From Lachnospira sp. UBA3790 (GTDB lineage: Bacteria; Bacillota; Clostridia; Lachnospirales; Lachnospiraceae), in assembly GCA_002369135.1 (NCBI GenBank), contig DFEY01000002.1, positions 404,004 through 468,003 of the forward strand: 64,000 nucleotides of DNA. Direction: 5' to 3'. Position numbers and translations under genes: made by a program. Below, piece by piece: positions 33,359 through 41,411 of this stretch. The notes under the pieces are model-generated. The model searched no databases. It was not told where the DNA came from and worked only from the letters and a program-made list of their open reading frames with translations. How positions within the stretch are numbered: position 1 is the first letter of the stretch; the number at the start of each line of letters is the position of its first letter.

Positions 33359-33678
33359 AATATAATCATCCTTTCAGAACCTATTTTTTCTTCAATCAAG
33401 CTCTTGCTACCTACTATCATAATCATTTCATCATATTGTTTTTCTGTGATCATAATCAACCTCACATTACCTTTTGGTGGGGCAAATGATTTAACTTTTT
33501 TCACAAGTCTATTTCCGAAATCCCTATTCGGACAAGTTCTAACATACACAGAATACTGCATCATTGTAAAACCTTCCTTCAGTAAGTTTTTTCTAAATAT
33601 CCTATATACTCTTTTTTCTTCACCCAGTTCAACCGGCAAATCAAACATACATAACATTCTCATAATTTTATAACTCAC
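33355..33678 (-). CDS. cas2: CRISPR-associated endoribonuclease-like Cas2
   Basis: 107 residues with the ferredoxin-like Cas2 motifs MRMLCMFDLPV (metal Asp), YRIFRKNLLKEGFTMMQYSVYVRTCPN and GNVRLIMITEKQYDEM. Forms the integrase complex with Cas1. The start is a GTG at 33678 with AGGAGAT upstream, 11 bases inside the cas1 3' end; this gives MSYKIMRML, matching the S. thermophilus-type N-terminus. Confidence 0.95.
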   Translation of the reverse strand: MSYKIMRMLCMFDLPVELGEEKRVYRIFRKNLLKEGFTMMQYSVYVRTCPNRDFGNRLVKKVKSFAPPKGNVRLIMITEKQYDEMIMIVGSKSLIEEKIGSERMIIL

Positions 33679-34579
33679 TATTATCTCCTAAATATCCTTC
33701 TACTGTCGGAAAATCAATATATTTTCTTCGTCCTTCCAATAACGACGAATATTGAGATACATATTCCTCAATTGCATTACATAAAAACATTTTTTTATTA
33801 CTATAAACTATTTTATGATTTAACATGTTGACCAACATTCTTCTGTGTTCAACTTTAAAATAATCATCATCATTCAACAACTTATAAACATATAAATCCA
33901 CAATGGGTCGCCACGGTTCAATCAAATCATCTACTAAATTAAATCTATTATATTCGCTCCTATGATGTATTCCCAATTGAGAATTTAATCCGTACCCCAC
34001 GAGCACTCGCGCTATATACGACCTTATAATTGCATATCCATAGTCTAGGCCAGAGTTAATTAATAAATCTTCATTTCCTCTCGAAAAGCTTGTTCCCATC
34101 ATTTCATTGAAATATATTTTTGCCGCATGAGCTTCTCTATTTGTTACATCACCCACTTCAATTTCCGTTTTCAATTCTCGGATTTTGTCTATCTTTTCTT
34201 TAGATAAATTTAATTTTTCTAAAACTTGACTCTGATTTTTAATTTTTGCATCAATAATTTCACACCAAAATTTATCATAAAAATAAGGTTCTTGATTAAT
34301 TTGAAATCCTATTTTTTTAGATACTCTACTGTGGTTGTCATATGAAGAATAAAAACCAATAGGCATATGTTTAGTATCACAAATCACAACACCAACATTA
34401 TTATTTGCCAAGATTGACATCATTCTGGTAGTTAGTCTTATACGCAAGTTATCTAACACAACAATGGAAATATCATCTATCGGAATCCAAACCTCGCCTT
34501 CATATGTGTTGAGAATTAGATTGTCCAACTGTACTTTTACATCTATCTCATTTTCTATTAATACTACTCTAAATGACAT
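33668..34579 (-). CDS. cas1: CRISPR integrase Cas1
   Basis: 303 residues, type II Cas1: MSFRVVLIENEIDVKVQLDNL, IPIDDISIVVLDN, the metal-binding Glu region KIYFNEMMG, the histidine-containing QLGIHHRSEYNRFNLVDDLIEPWRPIVD. The ATG at 34579 follows AGGAGG by six bases. An in-frame ATG at 34636 would add 19 residues, but that stretch is the tracrRNA nexus and terminator, so it is rejected as start. Overlaps cas2. Confidence 0.96.
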   Translation of the reverse strand: MSFRVVLIENEIDVKVQLDNLILNTYEGEVWIPIDDISIVVLDNLRIRLTTRMMSILANNNVGVVICDTKHMPIGFYSSYDNHSRVSKKIGFQINQEPYFYDKFWCEIIDAKIKNQSQVLEKLNLSKEKIDKIRELKTEIEVGDVTNREAHAAKIYFNEMMGTSFSRGNEDLLINSGLDYGYAIIRSYIARVLVGYGLNSQLGIHHRSEYNRFNLVDDLIEPWRPIVDLYVYKLLNDDDYFKVEHRRMLVNMLNHKIVYSNKKMFLCNAIEEYVSQYSSLLEGRRKYIDFPTVEGYLGDNSEL

Positions 34580-34595
34580 TTTTATCCTCCTGGGT

Positions 34596-34686
34596 AAAAA
34601 GAAAAGGACACCTTTCGGTGTCCTTACTTTCGGCATAAAGCCTTTTTTTAGTAGATCTGAACAATTTGAGTTATCGTAAAATCTAC
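34596..34686 (-). ncRNA. tracrRNA
   Basis: About 91 nt. The 5' anti-repeat (GATTTTACGATAACTCAAAT, ~34664-34683) continues as TGTTCAG, a bulge, then TACTAAAA, complementary to the crRNA repeat. Next is the nexus AAGGCTTTATGCCGAAA, as in S. thermophilus CRISPR1 tracrRNA, then a terminator hairpin GGACACC-GAAA-GGTGTCC (34606-34623) and TTTTCTTTTT. Needed for RNase III processing of crRNA and for Cas9 activity. Lies between cas9 and cas1. Confidence 0.93.
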
Positions 34687-34692
34687 ATCACT

Positions 34693-34722
34693 ATTATAAG
34701 ACACCTCACAACTACATGTCAA
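34693..34722 (-). promoter_or_regulatory. Consensus promoter of tracrRNA, -35 at the end of cas9
   Basis: Minus strand TTGACA (34717-34722), 18-base spacer, TATAAT (34693-34698). The -35 spans the last sense codons of cas9 (Ile-Asp-Met before the stop). Confidence 0.88.
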
Positions 34723-37700
34723 TCTCCCATTCAAATTTTTCTGGGGATTGTATGTATTCGTTGCCTAAAATGTCTTTAACAATTTTGCTAATACTCTTTG
34801 TTTTTTTCAATGGCACATAGTTCTGTCCTTCAAATTTTGGAGCATCGATCGGTTTTGTTTCAATATAATTCTTTTTTGCAGGCATTGTCCTTGATAAGAA
34901 TCTTTCTTTATATACATTTCCATCCTTTTCGTATTCGATAATATCATTTTTATACAATGAAAAAACAAATTTGTATTTTGAATGCTCTATAGTTTCTCCT
35001 TCTTTGAGAACTCCTTCCCTAATCAACTCTTTAATGTATTTTTTTCTATCCAAAACATATTTGTCTCTTTCCACTTTTATATCAGAATATTTAACCCCAA
35101 CTAGTATGTAATTATTATCCTCAGAATTAAAATATACATCTGTTCTATATGGGTTTAGCTGCCCCAAGAATACTTTTTGACTTCCTTTTTCAAATCCATA
35201 TTTATGCGAGATGTCTATACATGATCTCACCTTACCATCATAATATTTGAGCATTCTTATTTTAGGTCCATTGTTTTTCTTTGAGTATTTTCTAAAATAA
35301 TCACCTGTGTCCTGTTCATAAGCCACAAAAGCATTTTTCTCATCCTTGTATTCTTCATATATTTTCATCATTGTTTCAAAAGTTTTCGGATCATTGTGAT
35401 ACATCAAGAACTCTTTTTCTTTGCCATTATTAATTTTATTAACAAAAGCTTTGTAACCATCATTATTATATATATCTAATTTACTTATCTTGATATTTTC
35501 ACCATCAACATTTCTAGTTCCATATATGGTTTGATTACACAAGCCTCTATTAACCTTTGTATCAACTTTATGCCAGTACTTAACATTCTTTTCAGCATCT
35601 TCAATATTATCTCTAATATTTTTCCATCTTAAATTGTATTCATCATTCAAAACATTGTTTTTATAACTTGTAGTTGTGAGTTGGTCGAGTACTGACTTTT
35701 CAATTTTTACGTCGTTATCGATGTCAAACAGTTCATCTTGGAACTTTCTGTAAGCTTTATATCCCATTTGCGAGTAGCATATTAGCATAGCATCTACTGC
35801 ATGATGAGAGTAAGTTTCATCTCTGTTCTTACCCAATCTGAGATTCACTCTCATTTGATGGGTAAATGATCCTCTTACTACTTTAACCTTCGTATCACAT
35901 TCTTTTGTTTTAAAATATGATTGAAGTGTATTTAAAATAGTTCTCGAAGCATAAGTAGTATCATTTATATTTCTATTGATAAATCCCTTTAATACATCAT
36001 TTTTTGTTATATCCTCCCTAAAAAGGAAGTTATTCACTTTAGCCTGGCGAATATTTCCAAGTTTCTTTAACTCGAGGACATAACTCATAAACTCATCAAA
36101 ATCCCAATCTCTATTTAAACCACTTAGGTACATATATGGGGTTTGGACGCCCTTATCTTGATTCTCCGTTCTATAGACTAGTACTTTATTATTTCTACTA
36201 TCATCATATGAAATGGATAAAGGAATTATATGATCAACCTCAAACATGCCTTCATTAGATAAAAGTTCATCAATGCCAATTGTTTTTCCAGAATAAGGAC
36301 ACTTACCATTCTGTTCATTCCATAGTTTTAACTTGAGAGCTAGTTTTTTATGCTTTCTAAAATCAGCATCTACAATTTCTATGCCATATTCTGCTCTAAT
36401 TTTAGATTTGATATCTGACAATTCTTTCTCATTGTTCTTTTGAACACTCTGTATTCTTTTCTTTTCTTCCTCATCATTTTTATCTCTAGGCATTTCAATA
36501 ACAACATCTGATGGATAACCATACTTTTTAATTATGGCATTTACTATTTTGATTGCCACACGCACGGATCTTTTAACTACTGGATTATAAATATCTTCCA
36601 CCGCTAAATCTACCGGTATATATTTATGCTCTTCAAACTCACTACTCTTCTTTTTAAAGACACCCATATCGGTCAGCAGTGCCATCTGTTCTTTTGATGT
36701 CTCATACATTGCTGGAATTAATTCATTCATAATCTTCAAAGATAACGATTGCCATTTATTAAACAGGCTACTGTTATTCTTTCTCAAATTAGCCATCACA
36801 TCTATGAACGCCTCATCAAATTGATATTCTGAGTTTTTAAACCCTTTTATTATTCCTTCCTTTTCAGTATTAATTGTTATTATTTCTGCCACTTTATCAA
36901 GTTCTTCTCTACTGAACGAATCAATATCAATATCTACTTCCAATAATGCCTTTTTCATTTTTCTATATACTTCAAAAGTATGGAATATTTCTTTTTCTTG
37001 CTTATCAATTCTTGCTCCCTTTAAGCTGTTTATATCTTCACCAATCACTTTTTTGATGATGTTTTTCATATTAACAACTTTTGAACTCTTAATAGTTTCA
37101 ATAATTTTTTCTTTTTCCTGCTGTTCAAGTTTTCTCCCATTAATTGTCAAATTATTTAAATCATTTAGTGCATTAAATTCTTGTGATGTATACGACGCAC
37201 CAGCAGCCCTAAGTTCTTCAGGATAAACACTACATTTGCCAATCAATTTTGTAAAAAGATTATCTTCTGTAATGTATTTCCCATTTTCATCCTTTTGTGT
37301 AGTATATATACCATAGTCAGTTCTAGATTTTTCATTACCTGGTCCAGTGTAGTATTCTCTCTTTCTATTAAAAATTGACATATAATCTTTTTCAAATTTA
37401 TCATCAATTTTACTATTAAATGATTTTTGAGTATCAAAAAACTTTTCCAATTCTTTTCTATATGCGGACGTAGTAAAAACATTAGAATAAGTTTCTTTAT
37501 TACCATCCTCGTCCTTTACTTTAATATCTCCTCTAAATGCACCATAGTCTCTATATTTTTCAAATTGAATCTCACAAGGTAACTTCATTTGCAATTCCTT
37601 TTGATTATGAAGCAGGCTTCTACCATACTCACTCCTACTGCTTTGGCCCTCATCCAAAGCATCTTCCAAATAGGAGATACCTCTATGCTTTAGCATATAA

Positions 37701-38017
37701 AGCAATACAGTATATATTTCTTTATTTGTAAGTTTCTCTCCAATTCCTTTTATTCTTAGCCTTAAAACATCATTGTCTAATTGATCTGGTATATCAAATC
37801 CAGATTGTGCCCACATCTTTTTAAAGTCATTTACCCTTGTTTTTTGTCTTCTTTTTAATCTTCGTGCTTGTCTAAATCCTCTTCTCTCTTCATTTTTAGA
37901 TGCATCAGCACACGGGAACAAATTAGCCCCTGCTTCAACTACAGAATAGTCTTCTCCAACAACAGCCCATCCTACAGATGCTACACCAATATCCAATCCC
38001 AAATAATAATTCTTCAT
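34712..38017 (-). CDS. cas9: CRISPR RNA-guided endonuclease Cas9, compact type II-A
   Basis: 1101 residues, close to the ~1120 of S. thermophilus CRISPR1 Cas9. RuvC-I YYLGLDIGVASVGWAV with Asp9; arginine-rich bridge helix (ERRGFRQARRLKRRQKTR, ~45-62); REC lobe to ~490; RuvC-II VVIEMPRD with Glu508; HNH motif FEVDHIIPLS with His596 and a following NNKVLV...ENQDKG; RuvC-III YSHHAVDAM with His738 and Asp742; C-terminal PAM-interacting region. All catalytic residues are present, so both nickase centres should work. ATG 38017 has AGGAGG. The PAM cannot be read from sequence alone. Confidence 0.97.
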   Translation of the reverse strand: MKNYYLGLDIGVASVGWAVVGEDYSVVEAGANLFPCADASKNEERRGFRQARRLKRRQKTRVNDFKKMWAQSGFDIPDQLDNDVLRLRIKGIGEKLTNKEIYTVLLYMLKHRGISYLEDALDEGQSSRSEYGRSLLHNQKELQMKLPCEIQFEKYRDYGAFRGDIKVKDEDGNKETYSNVFTTSAYRKELEKFFDTQKSFNSKIDDKFEKDYMSIFNRKREYYTGPGNEKSRTDYGIYTTQKDENGKYITEDNLFTKLIGKCSVYPEELRAAGASYTSQEFNALNDLNNLTINGRKLEQQEKEKIIETIKSSKVVNMKNIIKKVIGEDINSLKGARIDKQEKEIFHTFEVYRKMKKALLEVDIDIDSFSREELDKVAEIITINTEKEGIIKGFKNSEYQFDEAFIDVMANLRKNNSSLFNKWQSLSLKIMNELIPAMYETSKEQMALLTDMGVFKKKSSEFEEHKYIPVDLAVEDIYNPVVKRSVRVAIKIVNAIIKKYGYPSDVVIEMPRDKNDEEEKKRIQSVQKNNEKELSDIKSKIRAEYGIEIVDADFRKHKKLALKLKLWNEQNGKCPYSGKTIGIDELLSNEGMFEVDHIIPLSISYDDSRNNKVLVYRTENQDKGVQTPYMYLSGLNRDWDFDEFMSYVLELKKLGNIRQAKVNNFLFREDITKNDVLKGFINRNINDTTYASRTILNTLQSYFKTKECDTKVKVVRGSFTHQMRVNLRLGKNRDETYSHHAVDAMLICYSQMGYKAYRKFQDELFDIDNDVKIEKSVLDQLTTTSYKNNVLNDEYNLRWKNIRDNIEDAEKNVKYWHKVDTKVNRGLCNQTIYGTRNVDGENIKISKLDIYNNDGYKAFVNKINNGKEKEFLMYHNDPKTFETMMKIYEEYKDEKNAFVAYEQDTGDYFRKYSKKNNGPKIRMLKYYDGKVRSCIDISHKYGFEKGSQKVFLGQLNPYRTDVYFNSEDNNYILVGVKYSDIKVERDKYVLDRKKYIKELIREGVLKEGETIEHSKYKFVFSLYKNDIIEYEKDGNVYKERFLSRTMPAKKNYIETKPIDAPKFEGQNYVPLKKTKSISKIVKDILGNEYIQSPEKFEWEIDM

Positions 38018-38053
38018 TTTATATCCTCCTATTTTTTCCGAACAAAAACTAAT

Positions 38054-38066
38054 ATAATTATATCAT
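38054..38066 (-). promoter_or_regulatory. Extended -10 promoter of the cas operon
   Basis: Minus strand TGATATAAT (-10 at 38057-38062 with TG one base upstream), about 40 bases before the cas9 ATG. No good -35, the same style as the array leader promoter. Confidence 0.55.
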
Positions 38067-38381
38067 ATTTCTAAATTAGCACTGCTCTAATTTATTCTAT
38101 TCAAATCACTTTATTCTTTTATAAATAAAACCTATTTTTAAAAAATAATAATCTACAGGATTATAAAAATATATTACTATATTTAGTGTGCAATAAGCGG
38201 TACATTTTTAACATTTATATCTCTCATTGTTTATTATTTTATCAAATACAATATGATGCTAAAAACAAATATATTATACTTATTTTTCTTTTTATTTTTT
38301 GTCAAGGGGTTACATTTAAAAAATTTTGTGCTACACTTTTTTCGGTTCAAATAAACAGCTTGAATTTATGTGGAGGTTATT
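38067..38381. other. AT-rich divergent intergenic region
   Basis: About 315 bases between the cas9 promoter and the plus-strand hemolysin III gene. Very AT-rich, no convincing ORF. The right part holds a possible plus-strand promoter: TTACAT, 16 bases, TACACT, ahead of the GGAGG site at about 38372. Nothing else seen. Confidence 0.5.
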
Positions 38382-39056
38382 ATGAGAAAAAGAATCAAAC
38401 TTAAAGACAGAATACTTCCAGATTATTCTAAGGGAGAAGAAATTTTTAATATGGTATCCCACATTGTGGGAGCATTGCTTGGTGTGGCAGCATTGGTGCT
38501 ATGTGTTGTCTTTGCCGCAAAAGAAGGCGATCCACTTACTATAGTTGGTTGTGCCATCTACGGAGCTTCCCTAATTATTTTATATACTATGTCTAGTGTT
38601 TATCACGGACTATCTAAGGGAATGCCTAAGAAAGTTTTGCAGGTATTAGATCACTGTACTATTTATCTTTTGATTGCAGGCACATATACTCCAGTATTAT
38701 TTGGAGCAATGCATAGAAAATATCCTGTACTATCATGGGTTATCTTTGGTATTGTTTGGGGATGCGCAATAATAGCCGGAACACTTACCGCTATCGACTT
38801 AAAGAAATTCGAAAAGTTTTCTTTGGTTTGTTACGTAGTAATGGGATGGGTTATTGTCTTCTTTATAAAGCAAACATATGATTCCGTCGGAACCGGAGGG
38901 ATAGTATTTTTAATTACGGGTGGTGTAGCTTACACACTAGGATCTGTTTTATATGTTGTGGGCAAAAAGAAAAAGTGGATACACTCCGTGTTCCACCTCT
39001 TCATTCTCGCAGGAAGTATACTTCAATTCTTTGCGATTATATTTTATGCGATATAA
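38382..39056 (+). CDS. Hemolysin III / PAQR-family membrane protein
   Basis: 224 residues with seven predicted TM segments. Family signatures: an N-terminal EEIFNMVSHIVGALLG with the metal-site His; SSVYHGLSKG; LDHCTIYLLIAGTYTPVLF; and C-terminal KWIHSVFHLFILAGSILQF. PAQR proteins are membrane hydrolase-like or receptor-like. The ATG at 38382 follows GGAGG; the upstream ATG at 38370 does not fit the spacing. The stop codon lies inside the terminator stem. Confidence 0.9.
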   Translation: MRKRIKLKDRILPDYSKGEEIFNMVSHIVGALLGVAALVLCVVFAAKEGDPLTIVGCAIYGASLIILYTMSSVYHGLSKGMPKKVLQVLDHCTIYLLIAGTYTPVLFGAMHRKYPVLSWVIFGIVWGCAIIAGTLTAIDLKKFEKFSLVCYVVMGWVIVFFIKQTYDSVGTGGIVFLITGGVAYTLGSVLYVVGKKKKWIHSVFHLFILAGSILQFFAIIFYAI

Positions 39057-39093
39057 ACAAAACCTCGGAATTACTTTCCGAGGTTTTGTTTAT
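39053..39093. terminator. Shared bidirectional terminator
   Basis: Perfect 18-bp stem (39053-39070 with 39076-39093; ATAAACAAAACCTCGGAA and complement), five-base loop. It overlaps the stop codons of both convergent genes (hemolysin III and the HicB-like gene). Confidence 0.88.
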
Positions 39094-39542
39094 TATCTAA
39101 CTTTTTTCATCTTCTTTTCTTTTTTCTTTATTTCCTTCTTAAGTTCCTCTCGCAGTATTTTGCTAAAATTTAATCTATATTTTTTAGCTTTTCTATCCAA
39201 GGTTGATGGTATGGTCACGCTTTTATTTACAGATTTGTTTAAATACTCCATATAATAATCATAATCTATCGTTATGTCTTCAACATAACTATTTTTAATA
39301 TTGTTTTCTAACTCCATACCTTGAGCAATTTTTTTCATATCTAGTTTTTCTGGCTTCGGAGGTTCTTTATTTTCTTTTTTAAAATCATCTATCGCAATAG
39401 TTAAAAACTCCATAGCACTTTCCATCGCCTCCTCCAGATTTTTTTCTTTTGTAGTATATGCAAAAAGAGAATGTTGAAATGCAACGGTATAATGTCCGTC
39501 TTCCATTTTGAAAAAACATGCTGGGTATGTGTATTCTTTCAT
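39093..39542 (-). CDS. HicB-family antitoxin-like protein without HicA
   Basis: 149 residues. The N-terminal ~65 residues follow the HicB fold: YPACFFKMEDGHYTVAFQHSLFAYTTKEKNLEEAMESAMEFL. The C-terminus carries a ribbon-helix-helix-like segment KSVTIPSTLDRKAKKYRLNFSKILREELKKE and a lysine-rich tail. HicB usually neutralises the ~60-80 aa RNase HicA encoded next to it; no small HicA-like ORF is seen on either side. It may act alone as a regulator or be an orphan remnant. Confidence 0.75.
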   Translation of the reverse strand: MKEYTYPACFFKMEDGHYTVAFQHSLFAYTTKEKNLEEAMESAMEFLTIAIDDFKKENKEPPKPEKLDMKKIAQGMELENNIKNSYVEDITIDYDYYMEYLNKSVNKSVTIPSTLDRKAKKYRLNFSKILREELKKEIKKKEKKMKKVR

Positions 39543-39618
39543 ATCAACCCCTCCTAACTCTTATTTATTTTTCATATATAAATGTATATGATTATTATAA
39601 TGATTGCAACACGGACAA

Positions 39619-39680
39619 TTTTTTATACGTATTAATTTAATACGTATAAAAAAGAAGTATGCAGAGAATCTGCATACTTC
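39619..39680. terminator. Two adjacent perfect hairpins
   Basis: A 16-bp stem TTTTTTATACGTATTA (39619-39634 / 39638-39653) abuts a 12-bp stem GAAGTATGCAGA (39654-39665 / 39669-39680). On the minus strand the second is followed directly by T6, so it should terminate the gene ending at 39722; the first could stop plus-strand reads or serve as an operator for the HicB-like gene. Confidence 0.7.
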
Positions 39681-39721
39681 TAATATTCAAGTAATAACAT
39701 AGATTAGATTAATTCTTCTAT

Positions 39722-40234
39722 TTATGCGTTAATATATACTTTATAAACTTTTCCCTTTTTTACAAAAAATCTAAACCCTAGTCCCACTGGTTTTTTTAAT
39801 AATTTTCTTCCGTGCTTTTTTGTAATTGGAGATTTCCCATAACCAACACCAAAAAACTTAATATTCTTAGATAGTCTAAACTTGTATTTTCTCAATTTAT
39901 ATTTGATTTTTTTATTAGTTCCTGTGTATTTTATTCTTCCCCATACTTTTAAACTATTTTTCTTCAACTTTGTTTTGATTACACTTGAATTATTTAAATT
40001 AAGCACTTGTTTATATCTTTTATAAAATTTTAATGGTTTATTTTTATATAGTTTTTTGGCTATCTTTATTTCAAATTTAGGCAAATCCAAATGATAGAGT
40101 TGTTCTACTCCACTATTCATTCTTTCAATTCGATAGTTTCCAGCTTTTTTTAAAATGTATGTTTTAGAACCTTGCGCCTCTACTCCTATGAATATACATA
40201 TAATTATTGTAACCGTTATAACCTTCTTTATCAT
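39722..40234 (-). CDS. Small secreted lysine-rich protein, function unknown
   Basis: 170 residues from ATG 40234 (GGGAGAC site). Signal-peptide-like MIKKVITVTIIICIFIGVEA, then a beta-rich, very basic protein (YKNKPLKFYKRYKQVLNL, KNSLKVWGRIKYTGTNKKIKYKLRKY). Similar in style to the basic C-terminal modules of other secreted proteins in this window, but I cannot align it confidently. Followed by its own terminator. Confidence 0.6.
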   Translation of the reverse strand: MIKKVITVTIIICIFIGVEAQGSKTYILKKAGNYRIERMNSGVEQLYHLDLPKFEIKIAKKLYKNKPLKFYKRYKQVLNLNNSSVIKTKLKKNSLKVWGRIKYTGTNKKIKYKLRKYKFRLSKNIKFFGVGYGKSPITKKHGRKLLKKPVGLGFRFFVKKGKVYKVYINA

Positions 40235-40250
40235 TTTGTCTCCCAATAAA

Positions 40251-40277
40251 AAGAAAGCGCATTTAGCGCGCTCTCTT
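40251..40277 (-). terminator. Terminator after the dCMP deaminase gene
   Basis: AAGAAAGCGC (40251-40260) pairs with GCGCTCTCTT (40268-40277, G-U pairs included), followed by T-rich sequence on the minus strand. It abuts the stop codon at 40278. Confidence 0.7.
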
Positions 40278-40766
40278 TTATAAATCTATTTCAATTTTTT
40301 CATTACTTCTACTATACTGAACCACTTCCACTCCAGATGCCTCAAACATTCTTTTTGAAGCCTTTACCGAAGAAGTGTCTTCATACTTGTTATCGTCAAA
40401 GATAACTTTCTTTATTCCGCACTGAATGATTGCTTTTGCGCATTCATTACATGGGAATAGTGTTACATAAATTTTGGCGCCCTCTAAACTTCCACCGCGG
40501 TAGTTTAGAATTGCGTTTAGTTCGCTATGTGTAGAGTAATAATATTTGTTATCGTATGGATCTTCGCTATCTCTGTTCCATGGGAATTCATCATCATCAC
40601 AGCCTATTGGCATTCCGTTGTATCCCATAGACAAAATCTTATTGTCTTCGCTCACGATACACGCACCCACTTGAGTGTTTGGATCTTTTGAACGAAGAGC
40701 TGATAGCTTTGCTATGCCCATAAAATATTCATCCCAAGATATGTAATCTTGTCTTTTCTCGCTCAT
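40278..40766 (-). CDS. dCMP deaminase family protein (ComEB-like)
   Basis: 162 residues. Zinc deaminase motifs THSELNAIL (HxE) and LFPCNECAKAII (PCxxC); NTQVGACIVSEDNKILSMGYNGMPIGCDDD is typical of deoxycytidylate deaminases. Converts dCMP to dUMP for dTMP synthesis. 13 bases after upp, so in the same operon. ComEB in Bacillus is the related gene. Confidence 0.9.
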   Translation of the reverse strand: MSEKRQDYISWDEYFMGIAKLSALRSKDPNTQVGACIVSEDNKILSMGYNGMPIGCDDDEFPWNRDSEDPYDNKYYYSTHSELNAILNYRGGSLEGAKIYVTLFPCNECAKAIIQCGIKKVIFDDNKYEDTSSVKASKRMFEASGVEVVQYSRSNEKIEIDL

Positions 40767-40779
40767 TGTTTTCTCCTAA

Positions 40780-41409
40780 TTACTTAGTACCGAATATACG
40801 GTCGCCTGCATCACCAAGACCAGGAACGATATATTTGTGCTCGTTCAACTTCTCGTCTAGTGCACCAATGTAAATGTCTACGTCTGGGTGAGCATCTGTT
40901 ACTGCCTTAACACCTTCAGGTGCAGCGATAATGCACATCATAATAATCTTCTTAACGCCTTTATCTTTTAGCATCTGAATAGCTGCCACTGCAGATCCAC
41001 CTGTAGCAAGCATTGGGTCTACTACAAATACATCTCTCTTGTCACAGTCAGCTGGTATCTTGCAGTAATACTCGTGTGGCTCAGCTGTCACTGGGTCTCT
41101 GTAAAGTCCAATATGTCCAACTCTAGCTGAAGGAACAAGTGATAGCATTCCTTCTACCATACCAAGTCCTGCTCTAAGAATAGGGATGATAGCTAGCTTC
41201 TTTCCGCTTAACTCCTTAACTTTTGTCTTACAGATAGGTGTTTCAATTTCTATCTCGTCCAAATCTAGATATCTAGTAGCTTCGTAAGTGATTAGGTTTC
41301 CGATCTCACCAATAAGCTGTCTAAAATCTTTTGTTCCTACTTCTTTTCTTCTGATAATTCCAATCTTGTGCTGGATCAATGGATGATCCATTACTACTAC
41401 TTTTCCCAT
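40780..41409 (-). CDS. upp: Uracil phosphoribosyltransferase
   Basis: Salvages uracil to UMP using PRPP. 209 residues with HPLIQHKIGIIR, IPILRAGLGMVEG, the PRPP loop VFVVDPMLATGGSA, and C-terminal PGLGDAGDRIFGT. Sits two bases after the phosphatase-like gene in a tsaC-phosphatase-upp-deaminase unit, which resembles the ywlC...upp region of Bacillus. Confidence 0.97.
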   Translation of the reverse strand: MGKVVVMDHPLIQHKIGIIRRKEVGTKDFRQLIGEIGNLITYEATRYLDLDEIEIETPICKTKVKELSGKKLAIIPILRAGLGMVEGMLSLVPSARVGHIGLYRDPVTAEPHEYYCKIPADCDKRDVFVVDPMLATGGSAVAAIQMLKDKGVKKIIMMCIIAAPEGVKAVTDAHPDVDIYIGALDEKLNEHKYIVPGLGDAGDRIFGTK

Positions 41410-41411
41410 TT

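Noticed and set aside
34580..34636. 19-residue N-terminal extension of Cas1
   Set aside because: The DNA is the tracrRNA nexus and terminator; the ATG at 34579 has AGGAGG and gives the normal Cas1 start.
39093..39542. A complete hicAB toxin-antitoxin module
   Set aside because: Only the HicB-like partner is present; no HicA-like double-stranded-RNA-binding-fold ORF on either side.
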